Assembly: GCF_000423885.1 (NCBI RefSeq)
Contig: NZ_AUIV01000022.1
Coordinates: forward strand, 11,396 to 75,395
Length of the DNA stretch: 64,000 nucleotides
Source of the DNA: Thermomonas fusca DSM 15424
Lineage (GTDB): Bacteria > Pseudomonadota > Gammaproteobacteria > Xanthomonadales > Xanthomonadaceae
Direction of reading: 5' to 3'
Position numbers and translations under genes: made by a program. Of the stretch, positions 1 through 8,502 are shown one piece after another. A model generated the notes under the pieces. The model did no database searches. It was not told where the DNA came from and was given only the letters and a program-made list of their open reading frames with translations. Numbering within the stretch: position 1 is the first letter of the stretch; every line of letters begins with the position of its first letter.

Positions 1-2367
1 GCCGGCACCACAAAAGGCGCCGGCAAGTCCAGTGGATCACCTGCCAAGGGTGCCGGCAAGCGGCCGGGTTGGATGCCCGAACCGCCGGCGGGCGGACCGG
101 GCCGGCGCGCGCCGCGGCCGGCATCGGCGCCGGTCGCCGACCCGCATGCGCATCGCGAAGCGCAGCGCTACGAACACCCGATCGCCAGCCGCGAAATGAT
201 CCTGCAGATGCTGGCCGCGCAGGATGGGCCGATGGACGACCAGGCGCTGGCGCAGAAGCTGGCGCTGACCGAACCGGACCGTTTCGATGCCCTGCAGAAG
301 CGCCTCGGCGCCATGCTGCGCGCCGGCCAGCTGCTGCAGAACCGTCGCGGCGGCTACGTGCCGGCGGCGCAGGCCGAACTGATCGCCGGCAGCGTGATCG
401 CCAATCCCGACGGCTTTGGCTTCCTGCGCCCGGAGAAGGGCGGCGACGACCTGTTCCTGCCGCCGTATGAAATGCGCAAGGTCAGCCACGGCGACCGCGT
501 GCTGGTCAGCATCACCGGCATGGACCGGCGCGGGCGCGGCGAGGCGACCATCGTCGAAGTATTGGAACGCCGCCTGACCCGGCTGCTGGGCCGTTATACG
601 GAGGAGCTGGGCATCGCCTACGTGGTGCCGGACGACAAGCGCATCCAGCGCAACGTGCTGGTGCCGCAGGACGCGCGCGGCGAGGCGAAGGCGGGCCAGC
701 TGGTGGTGGTGGAGATCACCACGCCGCAGGATGCCCACCGCCCGCCGATCGGCCGCGTGCTGGCGGTGCTGGGCGACAAGCTGACCGCCTCGCAGGCAGT
801 CGAAGCGGCGATCCACGGCCACGACATCCCGCACGAATTCTCGCCGGAGGTGTTGGCGCAGGCCACCGCCGTTCCGTTGGAAGTGCAGCCCGCCGAGATC
901 GCCGGCCGGGTCGACTTGCGCAGCGTGCCGCTGGTGACCATCGATGGCGAGGACGCCAAGGATTTCGACGACGCGGTGTGGTGCGAACCCAACGCCGACG
1001 GCTTCCGCCTGGTCGTCGCGATTGCCGATGTCTCGCATTACGTGCGTCCGGGCACGCCGCTGGACGACGAGGCGCAGCTGCGCGCCACCTCGGTCTATTT
1101 CCCCGGATTCGTGGTGCCGATGCTGCCGGAGACGCTGAGCAACGGCATCTGCTCGCTCAATCCGGCGGTGGACCGGCTGTGCTTCTGCTGCGACATGCAG
1201 GTGGGCCGCGACGGCATCGTGACCTCGAGCTGGTTCTACGAAGCGGTGATGCATTCGCATGCGCGCCTCACCTATACCGACGTGTGGAACGCGGTGGGCG
1301 AGGGCGTTCCCGAGGACGACCACGACGCCGCGCTGGCCAAGATCGGCGCGTTGCTGCCGCAGGTGCAGCGCCTGCACCAGCTCTACAAGGTGCTGGACAA
1401 GGCGCGCGCCCGGCGCGGCGCCATCGAGTTCGAGAGCAGCGAAGTCCGCTTCCTGCTGGACGCCAAGGGCGCGGTGTCCCAGGCGGGCATGCTCCAGCGC
1501 AACGACGCCCACAAGCTGATCGAGGAGTGCATGATCGCGGCCAACGTGCAGGCCGCGCTGCACCTGCTGGAAGCGCGCATCCCCGCCCCCTACCGAGACC
1601 ACGACAAGCCGCCGGAATCGAAATACGCGGACCTGGAGGAGTTCCTCAAGGAGTTCGCACTGCGCCTGCCGCCGTGGAGCAAGGTGAAGCCGAAGGACTT
1701 CCGCAACCTGCTGGAGAAGATCCGCGAGCGGCCCGACGCCGCTCTGCTGGAGTCGGTGATCCTGCGCAGCCAGTCGCTGGCGGTGTACGCGCCGGACAAC
1801 ATCGGCCACTTCGGTCTCGCGCTGGAAGCGTACGCGCACTTCACCTCGCCGATCCGGCGCTACCCCGACCTGCTGGTGCACCGCGCGATCAAGCACGCGC
1901 TGGCCGGCGGCCGCCCGGAAGCCTACGAGTATTCGCCGCATGAGATGGCCGCGCTGTCACTGCAATGCTCGGAACGCTCGCGCCGTGCCGACGAGGCCCA
2001 GCGCGAGGTCGACGAGCGCTACCGCGCGGCGTGGATGGAAAGCCACGTCGGCAAGGAGTTCGACGGCACCATCAGCGGTGTCACCAGCTTCGGCCTGTTC
2101 ATCGAGCTGGACGATTCCAAGGTCAACGGCCTGGTCCACGTCACCCAGCTGCCGCGCGACTTCTACCACTTCGACGCGGTACGCAAGACCCTCACCGGCG
2201 AGCGCCGCGGCCGCGAGTTCCGGCTTGGCGACCGCGTCCGCATCGTGGTGCTCAAGGCCAGCGTGGAAGAGCGCAAGATCGACTTCCGCCTGGCCGAGGA
2301 AGACGCCGGCCTGCCGCCGGTGCCGGAGCGGGGCAAGCCGGCGAAGCGGCAGAAGCGGAAGTACTGA
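1..2367 (+). CDS. rnr: Ribonuclease R (5' end outside window)
   Basis: 3'-5' exoribonuclease of the RNB family that degrades structured RNA and takes part in rRNA and tmRNA-linked decay. The reading frame is open from base 1, with a basic Gly/Lys-rich stretch before the first in-frame ATG at 73, so the true start probably lies upstream. Visible domains in order: winged-helix N-terminus, cold-shock-like OB region, RNB catalytic core with the acidic motif DGEDAKDFDDAVW around residue 295 counted from the ATG, and a C-terminal S1 domain (GTISGVTSFGLFIEL). The Lys-rich tail is short compared with E. coli RNase R. The next gene follows after 18 bases. Confidence 0.96.
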   Translation, partial: AGTTKGAGKSSGSPAKGAGKRPGWMPEPPAGGPGRRAPRPASAPVADPHAHREAQRYEHPIASREMILQMLAAQDGPMDDQALAQKLALTEPDRFDALQKRLGAMLRAGQLLQNRRGGYVPAAQAELIAGSVIANPDGFGFLRPEKGGDDLFLPPYEMRKVSHGDRVLVSITGMDRRGRGEATIVEVLERRLTRLLGRYTEELGIAYVVPDDKRIQRNVLVPQDARGEAKAGQLVVVEITTPQDAHRPPIGRVLAVLGDKLTASQAVEAAIHGHDIPHEFSPEVLAQATAVPLEVQPAEIAGRVDLRSVPLVTIDGEDAKDFDDAVWCEPNADGFRLVVAIADVSHYVRPGTPLDDEAQLRATSVYFPGFVVPMLPETLSNGICSLNPAVDRLCFCCDMQVGRDGIVTSSWFYEAVMHSHARLTYTDVWNAVGEGVPEDDHDAALAKIGALLPQVQRLHQLYKVLDKARARRGAIEFESSEVRFLLDAKGAVSQAGMLQRNDAHKLIEECMIAANVQAALHLLEARIPAPYRDHDKPPESKYADLEEFLKEFALRLPPWSKVKPKDFRNLLEKIRERPDAALLESVILRSQSLAVYAPDNIGHFGLALEAYAHFTSPIRRYPDLLVHRAIKHALAGGRPEAYEYSPHEMAALSLQCSERSRRADEAQREVDERYRAAWMESHVGKEFDGTISGVTSFGLFIELDDSKVNGLVHVTQLPRDFYHFDAVRKTLTGERRGREFRLGDRVRIVVLKASVEERKIDFRLAEEDAGLPPVPERGKPAKRQKRKY

Positions 2368-2385
2368 CTTGATTGGGAGCGCATC

Positions 2386-2892
2386 GTGACCGCCGCCATG
2401 TTCGCAGCGCTGCTTCTGATGGCACAGCCTGTCTCCGGAGGATCTGCGGGTTCCGGTCAGGCTGTCTCACTGCTTACGTCACGTCCCGCTCAATGCGTTT
2501 CGGTTTCCGGTTCCGCTGGACTTATGGTTGTTCTGGATCGGAATGATGTGGAGGACATGGCAACTCCACCACGTTCACGATGGACGACGGAGGCAGAGCG
2601 GTTGCGGTTGGTGCGGTTTCACCAGGCTCAGGAGCTCATCGCCGCCGTATCCGGTGGGAAGAACTCTCTGGGTTGCGATGTGGCCGGGAACATCGGCGGG
2701 GGCGTGTATGCCATGCTCGCGCTGATCCGAGAGGGGAAAGGGCGAGTCTGGAAGTCGGCAACGAATGCCTTCCTGCCCTCGGTGATAGTGTCGGCACACA
2801 ATATCGATTGCAGCAGGGGCCCGGCCGGCCATTACACGCTGGTGGAACCCGGTGGCAAGGCCTTCTTCCTGATTCCCGCCTGCGTCGTCTAG
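2386..2892 (+). CDS. Hypothetical secreted protein
   Basis: Product not recognised. It has 168 residues. The proposed start is a GTG preceded by GGGAGC. The first 15 residues form a short hydrophobic segment (AAMFAALLLMAQP) that could be a signal peptide. Four cysteines lie at about residues 37, 97, 142 and 166, enough for two disulfides if exported. Codon use is less GC-biased than the flanking genes. It sits alone between rnr and rlmB, which are often adjacent in relatives, so it may be a lineage-specific insertion. Coding status rests on an uninterrupted frame, a start with a ribosome binding site and the secretion-like start. Confidence 0.6.
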   Translation: MTAAMFAALLLMAQPVSGGSAGSGQAVSLLTSRPAQCVSVSGSAGLMVVLDRNDVEDMATPPRSRWTTEAERLRLVRFHQAQELIAAVSGGKNSLGCDVAGNIGGGVYAMLALIREGKGRVWKSATNAFLPSVIVSAHNIDCSRGPAGHYTLVEPGGKAFFLIPACVV

Positions 2893-2950
2893 ACGATGTC
2901 ACCTCTGCAGGCGTTGTGTCAGCCTCCTCGCATGCAGGCAAAATAGCCGC

Positions 2951-3697
2951 ATGAGCAAACCCTCCCAATGGATCGTCGGCATCAACGCGGTGGCCTCTGC
3001 GCTGGAGCACGACGCCGAACACGTCCGCGAAGTGCTGCTGGAAGCCGGCGGCAAGAACCCGCGCATCATCGAGATCGAGCAGCAGGCGCGGCGCAAGGAC
3101 ATCGACGTGCGCCGGGTCGCCCAGCAGGCGCTGGATGGCGTGGCCGGCGGCGTGCGCCACCAGGGCGCGGCGGCACGCTACGCCGCGGCCAAGACCTGGG
3201 ACGAGCACGAGTTGCCGGCATTGATCGAAGCCGCCGAAGGCCGCGCGCTGCTGCTGGTGCTGGACGGCGTGCAGGACCCGCACAACCTCGGCGCCTGCCT
3301 GCGCAGCGCCGCCGCGGCGGGCGCCACGGCGGTGGTGTTCCCGAAGGACAAGGCGGTGCAGGTCAACGCCACCGTGCGCAAGACCTCGGCCGGCGCGGCG
3401 GACACCCTGCCGATCTTCAGCGTGACCAACCTCTCGCGCACCCTGCGCGACCTGCAGAAGGCCGGCGTGTGGATCTACGGGCTGGCTGGCGAAGCCGACG
3501 CCTCGCTGTACGCCACCGACCTGAAGGGTAACGTGGCATTGGTGATGGGCAGCGAGGGCGAAGGGCTGCGCCGGCTGACCCGCGAAAACTGCGACGGGCT
3601 GGTGAAGATCCCGATGCCGGGCGGTTTCGAAAGCCTCAACGTGTCGGTGGCCAGCGGCGTGGCGCTGTTCGAAGCCGTGCGGCAAAGGAGCGCGTGA
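2951..3697 (+). CDS. rlmB: 23S rRNA (guanosine-2251-2'-O)-methyltransferase RlmB
   Basis: SpoU-class methyltransferase that uses SAM to methylate the ribose of G2251 in the 23S rRNA P-loop. The protein has 248 residues, the usual family length. The N-terminal substrate-binding domain (WIVGINAVASALEH) is followed by the knotted SPOUT core with all three motifs: LDGVQDPHNLGACLRSA, MGSEGEGLRRLTRENCD, and SLNVSVASGVALFEAVR. It lies downstream of rnr, a common order in gammaproteobacteria. The stop overlaps the start of the next small gene. Confidence 0.95.
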   Translation: MSKPSQWIVGINAVASALEHDAEHVREVLLEAGGKNPRIIEIEQQARRKDIDVRRVAQQALDGVAGGVRHQGAAARYAAAKTWDEHELPALIEAAEGRALLLVLDGVQDPHNLGACLRSAAAAGATAVVFPKDKAVQVNATVRKTSAGAADTLPIFSVTNLSRTLRDLQKAGVWIYGLAGEADASLYATDLKGNVALVMGSEGEGLRRLTRENCDGLVKIPMPGGFESLNVSVASGVALFEAVRQRSA

Positions 3698-3963
3698 TGG
3701 CGTTGAACCTGATGTGGTACGACTGGGTGGGCATCGCCGGGACACTGGCGGTGCTGGTGGCGTTTTTCCTGCTGCAGGCCGGGAAGCTGTCCGGCACCGG
3801 CATCGTCTATCAGCTGTTGAATCTGTTCGGCTCCGGCGGCGTGCTGGTGTCGCTGCTGGGCAAGTTCAACGTGTCGGTGTTCGTGCTGGAAGCCGTGTGG
3901 ATGGCGATCAGCGCGTACGGGATCGTGCGCACGCTCAGGGCGAAGCGTCCCGAGGCGCAATGA
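3697..3963 (+). CDS. Small inner-membrane protein, CBU_0592-like
   Basis: An 88-residue protein with three predicted membrane helices (around residues 7-27, 38-56 and 60-80). It resembles the short CBU_0592-like proteins found widely in proteobacteria, whose function is unknown. The ATG at 3697 is preferred over a GTG three bases earlier, because AAAGGAG ends six bases before it and TGATG couples it to the rlmB stop. Expression is therefore probably tied to rlmB. The C-terminus is short and basic. Confidence 0.75.
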   Translation: MALNLMWYDWVGIAGTLAVLVAFFLLQAGKLSGTGIVYQLLNLFGSGGVLVSLLGKFNVSVFVLEAVWMAISAYGIVRTLRAKRPEAQ

Positions 3964-4042
3964 GTCGCCGGGCGGCGTGCCTGCAGCGAGCCCAGGGACA
4001 ATCGGCGCCATGGATGGCGCCGATTAGCCTACATGGACGTAT

Positions 4043-4711
4043 TTACGGCGTGTCCCCAGCCGCTGCGGGTACGGCGTTCGGCGACGGGGCAGAACGAAGC
4101 CAGCTGTTGGCAATCGCACAGAACAGCTTCGCAGTCTGCTCGGTGTCGTATACCGCCGAATGCGCCTGGCTGGGATCCCAGCCAAGCCCGGCAGCCATCG
4201 CCGCGCGCGCCAGCACGGTCTGGCCGTAGGCCAGGCCGGCCATCGTCACAGTGTCGAACACGCTGAACGGGTGGAACGGGTTGCGCTTGTGCTGCACCCG
4301 CGCCACCGCGGCGTTGACGAAATTGAGGTCGAAGTGGGCGTTGTGGCCCACCAGGATGGCGCGCTGGCAGCCGTGCTTCTTCACCGCGGCGCGTACCGGC
4401 GCGAAGATCGCATCCAGCCCGCTGCGCTCGTCCACCTCGCCGCGCAGCGGGTGGCCGATCTTGATGCCGGTGACTTCCAGTGACTTCGGGTCGATGCTGG
4501 TGCCGGGCGCGGGGGCGATGTGCGCGTGCGCGACTTCGCCCGGCACGTAGTTGCCGGCCGCATCCAATTCGATCGGGATTGCCGCGATCTCCAGCAGGGC
4601 GTGCTTGTTCCAGTCGAAGCCGCCGGTTTCCACGTCCACCACCACCGGCAGGTAGCCGCGGAAGCGCTCGGCCATCGCCGCGAAGGCGGGTGCATCTTGC
4701 GTATCGGTCAT
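4043..4711 (-). CDS. rnt: Ribonuclease T
   Basis: DEDDh 3'-5' exonuclease that trims the 3' CCA end of tRNAs and matures 5S and 23S rRNA. The exonuclease motifs are all present: ExoI VVVDVETGGFDW with the Asp/Glu pair, ExoII HNAHFDLNFVNAAV, and ExoIII HSAVYDTEQTAKLFC. The family-typical KHALLEIAAIPIEL follows ExoI. The ATG at 4711 is chosen; a TTG six bases upstream is also in frame but less likely. The coding part is 222 residues, normal for the family. The gene stands alone on the minus strand. Confidence 0.95.
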   Translation of the reverse strand: MTDTQDAPAFAAMAERFRGYLPVVVDVETGGFDWNKHALLEIAAIPIELDAAGNYVPGEVAHAHIAPAPGTSIDPKSLEVTGIKIGHPLRGEVDERSGLDAIFAPVRAAVKKHGCQRAILVGHNAHFDLNFVNAAVARVQHKRNPFHPFSVFDTVTMAGLAYGQTVLARAAMAAGLGWDPSQAHSAVYDTEQTAKLFCAIANSWLRSAPSPNAVPAAAGDTP

Positions 4712-4752
4712 CGGCAAAGCCTAGCAGAGCGGCGCGGTGGCCCACGTCGCTT

Positions 4753-5502
4753 TCAGCACGCGGCAGGCGCGGTGCCCACCAGCACGCCATCGGCGCGCAG
4801 CCGTTGCAGCATCGGCAACGCTTCGCCGAGGAATGCGTCGAAGTCCGGATGGCTGGCTTCCTCGGCCAGCTGGCGCAGCAGCGCGCGACCGCTGCGCCCG
4901 TCGTTGGCGCCGGCCAGCGCCAACAAGCGATACAGCAGCGGCGACAGCATCGAGAAATGGACGCGGCCGCCGGGATCGCGGCGCAGCAGCACCAGCGTGG
5001 GGGCGGGCGGTGGTTCGGTGGGCTGGCAGTCCGGGCCGAGCCGGTGCACCGGCCAACGGTAGGCCAGCGGCCACGCCAATGGCGACAGCAGCGGCACGCC
5101 GTCCAGCAGATCGCCTTCGGGATCGTGCGGCGGCGTTTCCGCATCGCTGAGCTGCAGGCCCAGCTCGGCCCATTCGTAGTGCGCCAGATCGGCCAGCCAG
5201 GGCCGCGCGGGATCTTCCGCGGCCTCGAGGAAGGCGATGAACTCCAGCCCCAGCCGGGTGAACAGCGGGGTTTCGCTGCGATGCCCGGCAAGGAAGCGGC
5301 GCAGCAGCGCCTGCCACTCCACATCGCCCAGGGTCCGGCGGATCACCGGGAAGGTGCCGGCCAGCAGGCCGTCGAGGTTGCTGGCCACCAGCTCGCGATA
5401 GACCGCCAGCCGCCGGTCTTCGATGCCGGGCGGGCCGGGGTGCGTGGCCGGATCGCGCACGTGCGCGGCCAGCGCGTGCAGTTGCGCGTGCAGCCCGCTC
5501 AT
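4753..5502 (-). CDS. DUF2063 / HvfC-like partner of an MNIO enzyme
   Basis: A 249-residue protein of the DUF2063 type, the usual partner encoded next to MNIO (DUF692) enzymes (HvfC/BufC in named systems). Known family behaviour is to bind the RiPP precursor and deliver it to the MNIO protein. The N-terminal half shows the family pattern: AVYRELVASNLDGLLAGTFPV, then LLRRFLAGHRSETPLFTRLG and FLEAAEDPARPWLADLAHYEWAEL. Its ATG overlaps the stop of the MNIO gene by four bases, so the two are translationally coupled. It is the last gene of a three-gene minus-strand operon. No DoxX-type fourth gene is seen next to it. Confidence 0.85.
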   Translation of the reverse strand: MSGLHAQLHALAAHVRDPATHPGPPGIEDRRLAVYRELVASNLDGLLAGTFPVIRRTLGDVEWQALLRRFLAGHRSETPLFTRLGLEFIAFLEAAEDPARPWLADLAHYEWAELGLQLSDAETPPHDPEGDLLDGVPLLSPLAWPLAYRWPVHRLGPDCQPTEPPPAPTLVLLRRDPGGRVHFSMLSPLLYRLLALAGANDGRSGRALLRQLAEEASHPDFDAFLGEALPMLQRLRADGVLVGTAPAAC

Positions 5503-6323
5503 GGCGCTGCCGCCTGCAGCGCGCGGATGCGCGCCACCTCGTCCACCAGCACCGGCAGCGGCGGGAAGTTGAAGTCGCGCTCCAGCAGGGTGGGGCGCAC
5601 GCCGTGGCTGGCGTAGGCGAAGCCGAGCAGCGCCCACACCTCGTCCTTCACCGCGGTGCCGTGGGTGTCGATCTTGAGGTCGTCGGCCTCGTCGAAGTGA
5701 CCGGCAACGTGGTAGCTGGCGATGCGCGCCGCTGGCATCGCATTGATGAAGGCGCGGGCGTCGTAGCCGTGGTTGATCGCGTTGACGTAGACGTTGTTGA
5801 CGTCCAGCAGCAGGTCGCAGTCGGCCTCCGCCAGCACCGCATTGATGAAGTCGATTTCGGCGAGCTGCCGGAACGGCGCGGCGTAGTAGCTGACGTTCTC
5901 CACCGCGATCCGCCGGCCCAGCGCGTCCTGCGCCTGGCGGATGCGCGCGGCGACGTGCACCACCGCTTCCTCGGTGAACGGCAGTGGCAGCAGGTCGTAG
6001 AGGTGGCCGTTTGCTGCGCAGTAGCTCAGGTGCTCGCTGTACAGCGCCACTTGATGACGGTCGAGGAAATCGCGGGTCTGGCGCAGGAACGCGTGATCCA
6101 GCGGGTCCGGCCCGCCCAGCGACAGCGACAGGCCGTGGCAGCTCAGTGGGTGCCGCGCCGTCAGCGTTTCCAGCTGCTCGCCGAGCGCGCCGCCGACGCC
6201 GATCCAGTTGTCCGGCGCGCATTCCAGAAAATCGAAGGCGCCCGCAGGCGCCCCGATCAATTCGTCCAGCAGCGCGCGGCGCAGGCCAAGGCCGGCGCCG
6301 CGCGGGGGCAGGGCGTCAACCAC
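5499..6323 (-). CDS. MNIO (DUF692) RiPP-modifying enzyme, HvfB/BufB-like
   Basis: Multinuclear non-heme iron-dependent oxidative enzyme with a TIM-barrel fold. Characterised relatives modify cysteines of metal-handling peptides, for example into oxazolone/thioamide groups. The 274-residue sequence shows the likely iron-ligand motifs in order: CHGLSLSLGG, LYSEHLSY, AVENVSYY, LLDVNNVYVNAINHGYD, SYHVAGHF and IDTHGTAVKDEVWALL. The precursor gene ends three bases upstream and the DUF2063 partner overlaps downstream, a typical precursor-enzyme-partner order. The assignment to MNIO is firm. The modification made here is inferred from the EGKCG repeats of the neighbouring precursor. Confidence 0.93.
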   Translation of the reverse strand: MVDALPPRGAGLGLRRALLDELIGAPAGAFDFLECAPDNWIGVGGALGEQLETLTARHPLSCHGLSLSLGGPDPLDHAFLRQTRDFLDRHQVALYSEHLSYCAANGHLYDLLPLPFTEEAVVHVAARIRQAQDALGRRIAVENVSYYAAPFRQLAEIDFINAVLAEADCDLLLDVNNVYVNAINHGYDARAFINAMPAARIASYHVAGHFDEADDLKIDTHGTAVKDEVWALLGFAYASHGVRPTLLERDFNFPPLPVLVDEVARIRALQAAAP

Positions 6324-6326
6324 GGC

Positions 6327-6782
6327 TCACATGCTGCCGCCGCACTTGCCCTCGCCGCATTTGCCTTCCCCGCACTTGCCTTCGCCGGCGGCCTTGCCGT
6401 CCTTGTTCATGGCGGCGTGGTGCGCATCCATTTCGGCCTGGCTGATGAAGCCGTCGCCGTCGGTGTCGATCTTCGGGAACATCGTGTCCTTGCCGCCGTG
6501 GGCGGCGGCGAACTCGGCGCGTGAAATGCGCCCGTCCTTGTCGGTGTCCTTCTGCGCCATGCCGCAGCTGCCTTCGTGCTTGGCCTTGGCGGGCTTGTCG
6601 GTGCCCATCATGCCGGCGCCGCACTTGCCTTCACCGCACTTGCCCTCGGCGGCGGCGGCCTTCGGCGGATCCTGCAGGTAGCCGTGCGCCATCGCGTCCA
6701 TCGAGAACAGCGGGCCGGCGAGCGCGCCGGTGGCGACGGCGGCGCCAAGCACCAGCGCCAGGGGGTTACGGGACTGCGACAT
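6327..6782 (-). CDS. EF-hand RiPP precursor with EGKCG repeats (HvfA-like bufferin)
   Basis: Likely substrate of the adjacent MNIO enzyme. The 151-residue protein has an N-terminal export signal (LALVLGAAVATGALAG), two EGKCG units at about residues 46-55, an EGSCG variant at 70-74, and three EGKCG units at 134-148. The six cysteines (49, 54, 73, 137, 142, 147) all sit in these motifs. Between the repeat clusters lie two EF-hand loops: D79-E90 (DTDKDGRISRAE) and D106-E117 (DTDGDGFISQAE), both with canonical 1,3,5,12 acidic positions. The ATG is chosen because AAGGAG lies just upstream and it gives a clean signal peptide. HvfA-type products bind copper; calcium binding by the central domain is inferred. 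Confidence 0.85.
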   Translation of the reverse strand: MSQSRNPLALVLGAAVATGALAGPLFSMDAMAHGYLQDPPKAAAAEGKCGEGKCGAGMMGTDKPAKAKHEGSCGMAQKDTDKDGRISRAEFAAAHGGKDTMFPKIDTDGDGFISQAEMDAHHAAMNKDGKAAGEGKCGEGKCGEGKCGGSM

Positions 6783-6877
6783 GGTCGACTCCTTGCGCGA
6801 TAGCGCCTGATGGTGGGCCGATGCTACCGCTTGCGGCACGGGGCGGCCAGTCACCGGCCCGCGTTGTTCCGGGCGGT

Positions 6878-7582
6878 TCAGACGGCGGTGGTGTTGCTGT
6901 CGTCGCGCTTGTCGCGCTGCGGCAGCAGCTCTTCGCCGTGGATCAGGAACCAGGCGTTCTCGGCGATGTTGGTGGCGTGGTCGCCGATCCGCTCGATGTT
7001 CTTGGCCATGAACAGCAGGTGGGTGCAGGCGGTGATCGCGCGCGCGTCTTCCATCATGTAGGTCAGCAGCTCGCGGAACAGCCCGGTGTAGAGGGTGTCC
7101 AGCTCGGCGTCGCGGGCGCGCACGCGCAGTGCGGCCTCGCCGTCGCGTTCGCGGTAGGCCTCCAGCACGTCGCGCACCTGCTGCACCGCTATCCGCCCCA
7201 GCGTGCCCAGGCCGCGGGTGAGCGGCAGCGGCGGCAACTGGTTCAGCACCAGCGAGCGCTTGGCGATGTTGGCGGCGTAGTCGCCGATCCGCTCGATGTC
7301 CGAGGCCACCCGCAACGCGGCCAGGATCAGGCGCAGGTCGGTGGCCAGCGGGCCGCGCTGGATCAGGCGGATCACGTCGTGGTTGACCTGCTGTTCCAGC
7401 GTATCGATCGCTTCGTCGTTGGCGATCACGCGCTCGGCGGCGCCGTCGTCGCGGCGTTCCACCACGTCCAGCGCGGCCTCCAGCTGGGCGGCGGCCATCA
7501 GGCCCATGCGGATCAGCTCGCCCTGGAGCGCGCGCTGTTCGTCGTCTAAGCTCTTGACGATGTGGTTGTATTGCTCGTTCAT
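6878..7582 (-). CDS. phoU: Phosphate-signalling regulator PhoU
   Basis: Cytoplasmic negative regulator that links the Pst transporter to the PhoR/PhoB two-component system. The 234-residue protein has the two repeated three-helix PhoU bundles, each with its metal-binding signature: RVASDIERIGDYAANIAKR in the first and AKNIERIGDHATNIAEN in the second. An AAGGAGCAAAAG run precedes the ATG. It is the last gene of the pstS-pstS-pstC-pstA-pstB-phoU order on the minus strand, separated from pstB by 83 bases. Confidence 0.96.
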   Translation of the reverse strand: MNEQYNHIVKSLDDEQRALQGELIRMGLMAAAQLEAALDVVERRDDGAAERVIANDEAIDTLEQQVNHDVIRLIQRGPLATDLRLILAALRVASDIERIGDYAANIAKRSLVLNQLPPLPLTRGLGTLGRIAVQQVRDVLEAYRERDGEAALRVRARDAELDTLYTGLFRELLTYMMEDARAITACTHLLFMAKNIERIGDHATNIAENAWFLIHGEELLPQRDKRDDSNTTAV

Positions 7583-7665
7583 CTTTTGCTCCTTCCGCCC
7601 GATGTCCGGGGAAGTGCCCCGCAAGGGGGGCGAGGGGTCGTCGCGTGTGCGTGGATCGGCCGTGG

Positions 7666-8502
7666 TCAGCCGAAGCGACCGGTGATGTAGTCCTCGGTCT
7701 GCTGCTTGGCCGGGTTGGAGAAAATCTGCGAAGTCGCGCCGTGCTCGACCAGGTCGCCCAGGTACATGAACGCGGTGTAGTCGGACACGCGCGCGGCCTG
7801 CTGCATGTTGTGGGTGACGATCATGATGGTGAACTCCTGCTTGAGTTCCTCCACCAGCTGCTCGATGCGGCCGGTGGAGATCGGGTCCAGCGCCGAGGTC
7901 GGCTCGTCCAGCAGCAGCACGTCGGGCTTGAGCGCCACCGCGCGGGCGATGCACAGGCGCTGCTGCTGGCCGCCGGACAGGCCCAGCCCGCTTTCCTTCA
8001 GCTTGTCCTTGACCTCGTCCCACAGCGCCGCTTGGCGCAGCGCCTGCTCGACGCGCACGTCCAGCTCGGCCTTGCTCAGGCGCTCGTGGTGGCGGATGCC
8101 GTAGGCCACGTTCTCGTGGATGGTCATCGGGAACGGCACCGGCTTCTGGAACACCATGCCCACCCGGCTGCGCAGGCGGTTCATCGGGTACTTCGGATCG
8201 AGGATGTTCTCCCCGTCCAGCAGCACCTCGCCTTCGGCGCGCAGCTTGGGATAGAGCGCGTAGATGCGGTTGAATACCCGCAGCAGGGTCGACTTGCCGC
8301 AGCCGGAAGGGCCGATCAGCGCGGTCACTCGCTTCTCGGGGACGTCGAGGTCGATGTTCCTCACCGCCAGCGACTTGTCGTACCAGAAGTTCAGCCCGCG
8401 GGCGGACAGCTTCACCGGCGGCGATTGGGGCAGGACGGCATCGTGCGGCGTTTGCGCGGCAGCGTGGGCGTAGGTCATCGGAATGGTCCGGAGGTCAGTC
8501 AT
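7666..8502 (-). CDS. pstB: Phosphate ABC transporter ATPase PstB
   Basis: ATP-binding subunit driving high-affinity phosphate import. All ABC motifs are present: Walker A GPSGCGKST, Q-loop MVFQKP, signature LSGGQQQRLCIARA, Walker B VLLLDEPTSALD and the H-loop VTHNMQQA. The family-specific ALYPKLRAEGEVLLDGENI is also seen. The ATG at 8502 overlaps the end of pstA by eight bases; a second in-frame ATG at 8478 is an alternative and neither has a strong ribosome binding site. The 20-residue extension before the ABC fold is common in xanthomonads. Confidence 0.96.
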   Translation of the reverse strand: MTDLRTIPMTYAHAAAQTPHDAVLPQSPPVKLSARGLNFWYDKSLAVRNIDLDVPEKRVTALIGPSGCGKSTLLRVFNRIYALYPKLRAEGEVLLDGENILDPKYPMNRLRSRVGMVFQKPVPFPMTIHENVAYGIRHHERLSKAELDVRVEQALRQAALWDEVKDKLKESGLGLSGGQQQRLCIARAVALKPDVLLLDEPTSALDPISTGRIEQLVEELKQEFTIMIVTHNMQQAARVSDYTAFMYLGDLVEHGATSQIFSNPAKQQTEDYITGRFG

